Part shown: positions 1 to 4,757 of the stretch, one piece after another | Layout of the letters: each line of letters starts with the position of its first letter | How positions within the stretch are numbered: the stretch's first letter is position 1 | Assembly (NCBI GenBank): GCA_029260695.1 | Contig: JAJDCT010000490.1 | Span: forward strand, 1-5,402 | Direction: 5' to 3' | DNA: 5,402 bases | From: Phycisphaeraceae bacterium | GTDB taxonomy: Bacteria > Planctomycetota > Phycisphaerae > Phycisphaerales > Phycisphaeraceae | Position numbers and translations under genes: made by a program | Notes under the pieces: model-generated | Told to the model about the DNA's origin: nothing | Databases searched by the model: none | What the model saw: the letters and a program-made list of their open reading frames with translations, nothing else

Positions 1-674
1 TCGAGTACGAGTAGCACCAGGTCGGCGTTGTGGGCCGACTCCTTGGCGATCCTTGCGTGGGTCTCGTTGTCGACCTCCCCGATGCCTGGCGTGTCCACGA
101 GCATCACCCGGTCGCCCCCGGTCCAGGGGACCTCGTTTCGCGTCGTCGTCGTGCCGCCTCGGACGTTGGTCTTGAATACTTCCCGGCCACACAGCGCGTT
201 CAGCAACGCACTCTTGCCGCTGGAGATCGTCCCGAATGCGATGATCTCAAGCGTCTGGCTCTGGCGCTTGTGCTCCAGTGTGGCGACTTGTGCGTCCAAC
301 TCACTACGATCGGCGCCGGCCTGGTCCAGGTCGTCGGTGACCCGGGCCACCTCGTTGATCTGGCTTTCGATCGCCTCTTCGATCTGCCGATCGGTCATCT
401 GCGATGGATCGAGGGTCTGCTGCTCAACCCGCTTGCGCTTGCGGCGGGTGCTGCGCCACAGACCCAGTGACAGCTTGATGAACACCGCAGCAATAATCAG
501 CGCCCCAAGCGACACCGCCGCGAGGTAGAGATAGGCGATCAGGGCTGAGTGGGCTGCGGCCTTTTCGTAGTAGTCGAGTATGTACCCTGGAAAAGTGATC
601 AGGACATACCCCACCACCACCGCCATGATCAGCAGCAGCACGCCGTTTAAGGTTTGAGAGAGCCGCGGAAGCAT
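1..674 (-). CDS. Membrane-anchored dynamin/Era-like GTPase, C-terminal part beyond window
   Basis: The reading frame starts at the ATG at 674 and runs off the left edge after 224 complete codons. An in-frame TAA lies directly before this ATG, so the start cannot be further upstream. No clear Shine-Dalgarno site is visible. Residues about 10-29 and 44-66 are hydrophobic membrane segments. They are followed by a very basic stretch (RSTRRKRKR, 74-82), which puts the rest in the cytoplasm. Residues about 92-142 are polar, charged and probably coiled coil. The GTPase core then shows the P-loop GTISSGKS (148-155), a Thr-rich G2 switch region (GGTTTTRN, 173-180) and the G3 motif DTPG (194-197). G4 (NKxD) must lie outside the window. 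Such GTPases usually act in membrane remodelling, ribosome assembly or stress; which applies here cannot be told. The gene follows leuB on the same strand, but the 163-bp gap makes co-transcription uncertain. Family assignment is firm; the specific function is unknown. Confidence 0.88.
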   Translation of the reverse strand, partial: MLPRLSQTLNGVLLLIMAVVVGYVLITFPGYILDYYEKAAAHSALIAYLYLAAVSLGALIIAAVFIKLSLGLWRSTRRKRKRVEQQTLDPSQMTDRQIEEAIESQINEVARVTDDLDQAGADRSELDAQVATLEHKRQSQTLEIIAFGTISSGKSALLNALCGREVFKTNVRGGTTTTRNEVPWTGGDRVMLVDTPGIGEVDNETHARIAKESAHNADLVLLVL

Positions 675-730
675 TTAGCGGGTCCGGGAAAGACGCAGTA
701 GGGTTATTGTCACGGGGTATGGTATGCCTT

Positions 731-762
731 GGGCACCCCACCCGCGAACGAAGTGGGCCCCC
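731..762. other. GC-rich hairpin between leuB and the GTPase gene
   Basis: In the 163-bp gap downstream of leuB, GGG (731-733) and CCCAC (737-741) can pair with GTGGG (753-757) and the following C-run (758-762), leaving an 11-base loop and a small internal loop. No T-run follows on either strand, so this is not a standard intrinsic terminator. It could slow polymerase or protect the leuB mRNA end. I see nothing else definite in this gap, including no convincing promoter for the GTPase gene. Confidence 0.25.
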
Positions 763-837
763 ACCACGGCCTCGCTGGTGATATGACATCGGCAAGACGG
801 GGACGCGCCGTAACCCCAGCACGCCCTGATCTAAGCC

Positions 838-1944
838 TCACCCTACCGCCGCGGCGCTGAGTGCTTCAATCACCATCGACCCGACCTCGGTACATGAATA
901 GCCGGACCGGTCCAACTGTTTGCCTGCGAAGCTTGGCGTGACCTTCTGCACCGCCTGGCCGATCTTCTCGCCGCAGCGAAGCGCCGCGTCGTCGCCCTTG
1001 ATCCGGCCGACCTCACGCAACAACAGCCCGATCGAGTCGATCGCCGCGATGGGGTTGGCCTTGTCTTGCCCAGCGATATCCGGGGCGCTGCCGTGGACCG
1101 GTTCGAACATGCTCGGGGCTGTGCCGTCGGGGTTGAGGTTGCCGCTGGCTGCGACACCCATGCCGCCTGCGATCGCGGCGCCCAGGTCTGTGATGATGTC
1201 GCCGAACATATTAGGCACGACGATCACATCGTAGATCTCCGGCCGGGTGGCCATGTACATGCAGCAGGCATCCACGTGGTGGTAGACCCGCTCGATGTCT
1301 TTGTAGTCCGCCTCGCCGACCTCGTTGAACGTGCGGAACCAGGTGTCCCCGCAGTGTGTCAGCACGTTGGTCTTATGCACCAGCGTCAGCTGCCCGGGGT
1401 ACCCGTTGGCCTTGCGCGTCCGCGCCAGGTCAAAGGCATAACGCACGCAGCGTTCCACGCCGAACCGTGTCGTGATCATTTCCTGTGTGCTGATTTCCTG
1501 GGCAGTGCCCTTGCGTGCGATCCCGCCGTTACCGCAGTAGAGGTCTTCGGTGTTCTCGCGGACGCAGACGAAGTCGATGTCGTCGGGGCCCTTGTCTTTC
1601 AAAGGCGTCTCTACGCCGGGGTACAGCTTCACCGGGCGCAGGTTGATGTATTGGTCCAGGTCGAAGCGGAGCTTCAGCAGCAGGCCCTTTTCAAGGACGC
1701 CGGGCTTAACATCGGGCGTGCCGACCGCGCCGAGCATGACCGCGTCGTAGGCCTTAAGTTCCTGGACCTGTGCATCGGTGATGACCTCGCCGGTCTTGAG
1801 GTAGTGCTCCCCGCCGTAGGGCAGATCGGTCGTGGTGTAGGTCAGCCCCTCGGGCTTGGCGACCGCGTCCATCACACGCAGCGCCTCCCGGACGACCTCC
1901 GGCCCAACCCCGTCCCCACCGATCACCGCGATCTTTAACGTCAT
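838..1944 (-). CDS. leuB: 3-isopropylmalate dehydrogenase (LeuB)
   Basis: This 368-residue protein oxidises and decarboxylates 3-isopropylmalate to 2-oxoisocaproate with NAD+ in leucine synthesis, in the cytoplasm. The N-terminus [18 protein letters not shown] is typical of the decarboxylating dehydrogenase family. Substrate arginines are R93, R103 and R129; catalytic Tyr and Lys are Y136 and K191; the metal aspartates are D225, D249 and D253. The family signature starts at NMFGDIITD (245-253). HGSAPDIAG (284-292) carries D289, which marks NAD+ rather than NADP+ use. The loop ExGLLLxLRF (85-94) followed by NLRP resembles actinobacterial-type LeuB and has the leucines that read the isopropyl group. 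A GTG at 1995 would add 17 residues, but the likely -10 box overlaps those codons. The ATG at 1944 has GGAG nine bases upstream and gives the normal N-terminus. Isocitrate or tartrate dehydrogenase is less likely but cannot be fully excluded. Confidence 0.88.
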   Translation of the reverse strand: MTLKIAVIGGDGVGPEVVREALRVMDAVAKPEGLTYTTTDLPYGGEHYLKTGEVITDAQVQELKAYDAVMLGAVGTPDVKPGVLEKGLLLKLRFDLDQYINLRPVKLYPGVETPLKDKGPDDIDFVCVRENTEDLYCGNGGIARKGTAQEISTQEMITTRFGVERCVRYAFDLARTRKANGYPGQLTLVHKTNVLTHCGDTWFRTFNEVGEADYKDIERVYHHVDACCMYMATRPEIYDVIVVPNMFGDIITDLGAAIAGGMGVAASGNLNPDGTAPSMFEPVHGSAPDIAGQDKANPIAAIDSIGLLLREVGRIKGDDAALRCGEKIGQAVQKVTPSFAGKQLDRSGYSCTEVGSMVIEALSAAAVG

Positions 1945-1983
1945 AGCCCGATTCTCCGCTTGATTTATAGACGAAAGCCCTAC

Positions 1984-2012
1984 TTTATAAGCCACTTGGA
2001 CCGCCCCGGCAA
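1984..2012 (-). promoter_or_regulatory. Probable sigma70-type promoter of leuB
   Basis: Reading the minus strand, TTGCCG (2012-2007) is followed after exactly 17 bases by TATAAA (1989-1984). Transcription would start near 1977, giving a leader of about 33 bases before the leuB ATG at 1944, enough room for its GGAG site. A second TATAAA at 1969-1964 has no good -35 partner. The call rests on consensus match only. Confidence 0.55.
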
Positions 2013-2085
2013 TCAGCCCGGCCTATACCTCTTGCCCCGAATCGCCGCGCCATCCCCCACCCCCCGCACCTGACCCGGCAGCGTC

Positions 2086-2114
2086 TTGATTAAAGATAAT
2101 ATTTAGGCTAAATA
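2086..2114 (+). promoter_or_regulatory. Probable promoter of the arsR-type gene
   Basis: TTGATT (2086-2091) and TAAATA (2109-2114) are separated by 17 bases, a good sigma70-type match in an AT-rich island of an otherwise GC-rich region. The predicted start of transcription is about 2121-2122, only three or four bases before the ATG at 2125, so the mRNA would be essentially leaderless. This agrees with the lack of any Shine-Dalgarno sequence before that ATG. Confidence 0.6.
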
Positions 2115-2121
2115 GTATCTT
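2093..2121. promoter_or_regulatory. 29-bp palindromic operator over the arsR promoter
   Basis: The left arm AAGATAATATTTAG (2093-2106) and the right arm (2108-2121) are inverted copies matching at 13 of 14 positions, around a single central G at 2107. The palindrome contains the whole -10 box and the expected transcription start, and ends three bases before the start codon. ArsR-family dimers bind such AT-rich dyads over their own promoters, so this is most likely the autoregulatory operator. Binding of this particular protein is inferred, not shown. Confidence 0.7.
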
Positions 2122-2124
2122 ACT

Positions 2125-2412
2125 ATGACCAGACCATTCCTGAAGGATGCGGATCGGGCGGACGTGTTTCGGGGGTTGGCGCACCCGCTACGGCGAGAGG
2201 TGTTGGTGCAACTGAAACATGGGGAACGGTCGGTCGGCGAGTTGCTTGAGTTGGCGGGTTCGACGATCACGATGCCGACGCTGTCCCGGCATCTGGCGGT
2301 GCTTCGTGACGCGGGGCTGGTCCGCCAGCGCAAGGCCGGGCAAAAGCGGGTCTACCGACTTCAAAACCAGGCCTCGCAGCGCGCTCTGCGCTGGCTCAAG
2401 CAGATGGACTGA
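2125..2412 (+). CDS. ArsR-family winged-helix transcriptional repressor
   Basis: A 95-residue protein that is almost entirely the ArsR/SmtB winged helix-turn-helix. FRGLAHPLRREVLVQL (15-30) is the typical first helix region. SVGELLEL (36-43) followed by TMPTLSRHLAVLRDAGLV (49-66) forms the helix-turn-helix with its recognition helix, and RQRKAGQKRVYRL (67-79) is the beta wing. The protein has no cysteine, so the classical thiol metal site (ELCVCDL) is absent and it probably senses something other than a soft metal through cysteines, or acts without a ligand. It is divergent from leuB, and a 29-bp palindrome covers its promoter, which suggests autorepression. The ATG at 2125 has no ribosome binding site and the transcript is probably leaderless. 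No partner gene follows closely; the next gene begins 291 bases later. The family is certain; the target is unknown. Confidence 0.92.
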   Translation: MTRPFLKDADRADVFRGLAHPLRREVLVQLKHGERSVGELLELAGSTITMPTLSRHLAVLRDAGLVRQRKAGQKRVYRLQNQASQRALRWLKQMD

Positions 2413-2420
2413 GGCAACCC

Positions 2421-2450
2421 GGCCAGCATCTTGATAGCTGGTCTGTCTTT
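2421..2450 (+). terminator. Likely intrinsic terminator after the arsR-type gene
   Basis: Nine bases after the stop codon, GGCCAGC (2421-2427) can pair over seven positions (one G-U) with GCTGGTC (2437-2443), leaving a nine-base loop. TGTCTTT (2444-2450) follows. The T-run is short and interrupted, so termination may be partial. This suggests the chelatase gene downstream has its own promoter. Confidence 0.45.
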
Positions 2451-2542
2451 CACACGGCCTGCAACGCGGCGTGCGCGCAATAACTGGCGGTGTATCATGC
2501 GGGCCACGGCATCCGTTTTCATTGCCTGGGAACCCCCTGCGT

Positions 2543-2593
2543 ATGGTGACCTTCTACTGCACTACGTGCGGGTACAACATCACCACCCCTTAA
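2543..2593 (+). CDS. Possible 16-codon peptide with CxxCGY motif
   Basis: ATG at 2543 to TAA at 2591-2593 encodes MVTFYCTTCGYNITTP. The sequence looks like the start of a zinc-ribbon protein (aromatic, CxxCG, then a beta-strand-like NIT) rather than random translation, yet it stops after 16 residues, and the frame after the stop is broken by further stops. It could be a leader peptide, a truncated relic of a zinc-ribbon gene, or chance. No Shine-Dalgarno site precedes it. It lies 110 bp upstream of the chelatase gene. Low confidence that it is translated. Confidence 0.2.
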   Translation: MVTFYCTTCGYNITTP

Positions 2594-2647
2594 GAGAAGT
2601 GCTGGCCACCGTAGACGCAGGGTGTTGTTTCAGTGTGATATTCGCCT

Positions 2648-2686
2648 GGGAAACGGCCGGACTACCGAGACAGGCCAGCGGTTCCC
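2648..2686 (+). other. Hairpin just upstream of the chelatase start
   Basis: GGGAA (2648-2652) pairs with TTCCC (2682-2686), and GGCC (2655-2658) with GGCC (2673-2676), with an internal loop between the two stems and a 14-base terminal loop. It ends 17 bases before the ATG at 2704. It could affect translation, or simply be a chance fold in GC-rich DNA. Confidence 0.25.
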
Positions 2687-2703
2687 GTCTATCATCTGCC
2701 ACT

Positions 2704-3186
2704 ATGAGTGAGAATCCCCTTCCTATTGATTTTGACACCAAACACACAGGCATCGTGATCGTGGACCACGGGTCACGGCGGACGGAATCCAACGAGATGC
2801 TCGAACACTTCGTCGAGCAGTTCGCGGAGGCGATGCATTTTCAGATCGTTGAGCCGGCTCACATGGAGATGGCCGAGCCCTCGATCGCGGCGGCGTTCGA
2901 CAAGTGCATCCAGCGTGGTGCGGAGCGGGTGGTGGTGTGCCCGTACTTCTTGCTGCCGGGCAAGCATTGGAAGGAAGACATCCCCGAGCTGACACGGGCG
3001 GCGGCGGCGAAGCACCCTGGGGTCGATTACCTGGTGACCGCCCCGATCGGGCTGCACCCGATGATGCACGGTGTGATCCAATCGCGGATCGACCATTGTT
3101 TAAGCCATGTCGCCGGCAAGGCCGACGAGTGCGAGTCGTGTGTGGGTACCGGCCGGTGCGCCGTGCGGAACGCTGCGTCGGGTTAG
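2704..3186 (+). CDS. Single-domain sirohydrochlorin chelatase, CbiX/SirB type
   Basis: This 160-residue protein should insert Fe2+ (siroheme) or Co2+ (cobalamin) into sirohydrochlorin in the cytoplasm. GIVIVDHGSRRTESN (16-30) holds the first active-site histidine, H22. PYFLLPGKHWKEDIPE (80-95) holds the second, H88, in the family form HxxxDIP. LHPMMHG (117-123) is the usual C-terminal His region. The length fits the short single-domain forms, which work as dimers. The tail carries C132, C143, C146 and C152 (HC, then CxxC and x5-C). Arabidopsis SirB is known to hold an Fe-S centre, and Bacillus CbiX also has a cysteine cluster, so an Fe-S or metal site is plausible here. The start at 2704 gives a normal N-terminus; no ribosome binding site is visible. 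No siroheme or B12 genes are adjacent, so iron versus cobalt cannot be decided. The tail makes the SirB-like iron role slightly more likely. Confidence 0.88.
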   Translation: MSENPLPIDFDTKHTGIVIVDHGSRRTESNEMLEHFVEQFAEAMHFQIVEPAHMEMAEPSIAAAFDKCIQRGAERVVVCPYFLLPGKHWKEDIPELTRAAAAKHPGVDYLVTAPIGLHPMMHGVIQSRIDHCLSHVAGKADECESCVGTGRCAVRNAASG

Positions 3187-3217
3187 GTAAAGTAGATGGG
3201 TTAAATCAAGAGTCACC

Positions 3218-3250
3218 GGATGCGCCCAAGGGATCCCGTGCATCTATCCG
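3218..3250 (+). terminator. Weak candidate terminator hairpin after the chelatase gene
   Basis: In the 107-bp convergent gap (3187-3293), CGGATGC (3218-3224) can pair with GC and ATCCG (3240-3241 and 3246-3250), with a four-base bulge and a long loop that itself contains the palindrome GGGATCCC. A T-run (TTTTT at 3263-3267) lies about 12 bases after the stem, further than normal. Intrinsic termination is therefore doubtful. Confidence 0.25.
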
Positions 3251-3293
3251 ACAGGGCTGGTGGTTTTTGTTATTGCCGTTCGGCTCGAGGTGT

Positions 3294-3716
3294 TCAAGCC
3301 TGACCCAGCGGTCCTTCGTCGTCGTCATCTTCGTTGCCATCGAGATCAAAGGGGAATTCATCATCGTCATCGTCGGGGTCTTGCGTATCGAAGGTATCTT
3401 CTTCTTCGAAACGCTCCTGGGGGTCGGTGCCAGGCGCGATGTGGGCCTCATCTGATTCTGCTTCGGGGGGATCAATCCGTTGGGCGGCGGTGGACCAGGC
3501 GTCGGGTCTGGGCAGGTCAGCCATGCGGTCCTCGTGCTCGATCTCCAACTCGCGCTGCCGTTGGATATAGTTCCGCCAGGCCGCGATCAGCCCGATCAAG
3601 ACCAGCAGCCCGATCCCCAGCAGCGCGCCGATCAGCAGCAGGCTAAACAGCCCCGCCTCGGGCCCGGGTGGGTCGGCGGTGGGTGCAGCGGATTGTGCGA
3701 GCCACAAAATACGCAT
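3294..3716 (-). CDS. Small single-pass membrane protein with acidic cytoplasmic tail
   Basis: I do not recognise a family. The 140-residue product has a short N-terminus, one membrane helix at about 23-47 (LFSLLLIGALLGIGLLVLIG core), then a basic, helix-prone juxtamembrane part (RNYIQRQRELEIEHEDR, 48-64). The positive charges after the helix suggest the tail is cytoplasmic. The last 40 residues are strongly acidic, with runs DDDDDE (115-120) and EDDDDE (129-134), and are probably disordered. The gene follows the PTPS-family gene on the same strand after 54 bp, and the two could be co-transcribed. The ATG at 3716 is chosen as start. A TTG six bases upstream (3722) has an AAGGG at better spacing and would add two residues. 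Membrane segment plus composition make it very likely a real gene, since antisense shadows rarely look like this. Function unknown. Confidence 0.72.
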   Translation of the reverse strand: MRILWLAQSAAPTADPPGPEAGLFSLLLIGALLGIGLLVLIGLIAAWRNYIQRQRELEIEHEDRMADLPRPDAWSTAAQRIDPPEAESDEAHIAPGTDPQERFEEEDTFDTQDPDDDDDEFPFDLDGNEDDDDEGPLGQA

Positions 3717-3770
3717 AAGCAAATAGTGTAACCCTTTGAATCGACTGGGACTAGTAGGCCAGCTATACGG

Positions 3771-4514
3771 TCATACGGCAACGGGCCCGCGATAGGTGCA
3801 GACGGTCTTGGAGGTTTCCCACACACTCAGTTCGTCCAATGCCGCGCCAGGGCCCAATCCATTAAACCGGTCCACGAGCATGTCCCATATGACCTTGACG
3901 ATGTTCTCCACCGAGGGGTTGAGGCTGGCGAATTGTGAGACATCGGTATTCAGGTGTTTGTGGTCCAGGTGTTCGATCGCGTGGCGGTTGACCAGTGCGT
4001 CGACCTCTTGGACATCGGCGGTGCGCCCTTCCGCATCGATCGGCAGGCGGACAGCGACTTCCAGGCGGTAGTTGTGGCCATGCCCCGCGGGGTTGTTGCA
4101 TTTGCCGAACACCTCGCGGTTTTCCTGAGCGCTCAGGTCGGGGACATGCAGCCGGTGGGCCGCGGAAAACTCGTACCGCTGACGGATCAGCACGTGGTCC
4201 ATGTCGTGGCTCCTCAAGGCGATTCGGTAGATCGGGGTCAGCCGCAGCACGATACAGACGACCGACCCGTGCAATGCCGGCTGCAGTTCGCAAAGCATCC
4301 CGCGCATCAGTTTTCCGATGGGCACGCCGTCCGATCCCTGCGATTCCACCAGCGCCCTTTGTATACAAGGCAGGGCGTGCCTGTGGACCGCTTGGTCGAT
4401 CAATTTGATATTGATGAAGTAGCCGGTCTGCGGATCCGCCTGGCCCCGACAGGTCACATCTAGTTCGTAGTACCGCCCCAGCCCACGCCCGGGCCGGCCA
4501 GCCATCTTGAGCAT
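3771..4514 (-). CDS. Two-domain 6-pyruvoyltetrahydropterin synthase/QueD-family protein
   Basis: A 247-residue protein with two PTPS-fold halves. The C-terminal half (about 109-247) is a complete enzyme domain: zinc ligands H120 (FSAAH), H145 and H147 (HGH), catalytic C139 (GKCNN), H185 (LDHKHLN), and glutamates E203 (NPSVENI) and E233 (VWETSKT). It should act on 7,8-dihydroneopterin triphosphate, giving 6-pyruvoyltetrahydropterin or, as QueD, 6-carboxytetrahydropterin for queuosine. The cysteine spacing C-x5-HGH is the eukaryote-like PTPS form; typical QueD has C-x3-HGH. The N-terminal half (1-108) looks like a degenerate second copy: GLGRYYELDV (11-20) matches GHGHNYRLEV (144-153) but has lost both histidines, and it starts abruptly, lacking the first strand. 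The start at 4514 is the first possible one in this frame after a stop; the ATG at 4505 is also possible. Length is about twice that of a usual bacterial QueD. The superfamily call is firm; the exact reaction is open. Confidence 0.87.
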   Translation of the reverse strand: MLKMAGRPGRGLGRYYELDVTCRGQADPQTGYFINIKLIDQAVHRHALPCIQRALVESQGSDGVPIGKLMRGMLCELQPALHGSVVCIVLRLTPIYRIALRSHDMDHVLIRQRYEFSAAHRLHVPDLSAQENREVFGKCNNPAGHGHNYRLEVAVRLPIDAEGRTADVQEVDALVNRHAIEHLDHKHLNTDVSQFASLNPSVENIVKVIWDMLVDRFNGLGPGAALDELSVWETSKTVCTYRGPVAV

Positions 4515-4757
4515 ACCCCCGTCGCCTCGATACGGGAGGTGCCCGAGGGCACGATTTGGTACATCGTCCCAGGCGAGGTCAGGCCGCCGGAGCAGTCGGC
4601 CCGCTCATCGGCGTCGGCTGAATCGTAGACCGTCTTAGGGTTGCCCCACACAGGGCGTCCCCGATACAGCGGTAGTTTTCTACCACATGAATCGCATGGC
4701 TTGCCCTGTCTGCTCCATCGGATTGCGGCCGGTGAGGGTTGCGGTACGCTTTGAGGG
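4515..4757. other. Divergent intergenic region between the PTPS-family and TPR genes
   Basis: 243 bp between two divergent start codons, which should contain both promoters. On the plus strand TTGCGG (4723-4728) and TACGCT (4745-4750), 16 bases apart, form a weak promoter that would give a nearly leaderless TPR mRNA. On the minus strand a 103-codon frame is open from 4771 to 4460, with one CxxC. It overlaps both flanking genes and I do not accept it as a gene. No strong palindrome or terminator was seen. Confidence 0.4.

Larger units (their letters stand above)
2413..2703 (+). other. 291-bp spacer/leader before the chelatase gene, no convincing gene
   Basis: One frame stays open across this stretch and joins the chelatase frame (from a TTG at 2431), but its translation looks random and has no family features, so I do not count it as coding. 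The stretch holds the terminator at 2421-2450, a 16-codon ORF at 2543-2593, two copies of GCCTGGGAA (2525-2533 and 2645-2653) and a hairpin at 2648-2686. I find no convincing -35/-10 pair for the chelatase gene, although it should have one here. Confidence 0.5.

Noticed and set aside
424..822. Minus-strand ORF of 132 codons overlapping the GTPase 5' end
   Set aside because: It is an out-of-frame reading of the GTPase start and its upstream gap, with Gly/Arg/Pro-rich random-looking translation.
1066..1938. Long plus-strand open frame opposite leuB (290 codons)
   Set aside because: It is the antisense shadow of leuB: composition follows the leuB codon pattern and no family features are visible.
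1945..1995. Longer LeuB start at the GTG at 1995
   Set aside because: The likely -10 box lies within these codons, and the added residues do not belong to the family N-terminus; the ATG at 1944 has a GGAG site.
1990..2125. The ArsR-type protein as direct repressor of leuB
   Set aside because: The palindrome lies about 80 bp upstream of the leuB -35 box, so direct blocking is unlikely. Only an indirect or looping effect would be possible, and nothing in the sequence supports it.
2600..2690. Pieces resembling a cobalamin riboswitch (GCCACCGT, GGGAA, GAGAC..GGCC) before the chelatase gene
   Set aside because: The order is suggestive but the B12-box match is poor (about 10 of 16) and the conserved 5' core is not recognisable in the upstream part. 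A covariance-model search would settle it.
2431..2703. Upstream extension of the chelatase frame (91 extra codons from a TTG)
   Set aside because: The translation has no family features, starts inside the loop of the probable arsR terminator and is far longer than any normal SirB/CbiX N-terminus. The ATG at 2704 gives a standard start.
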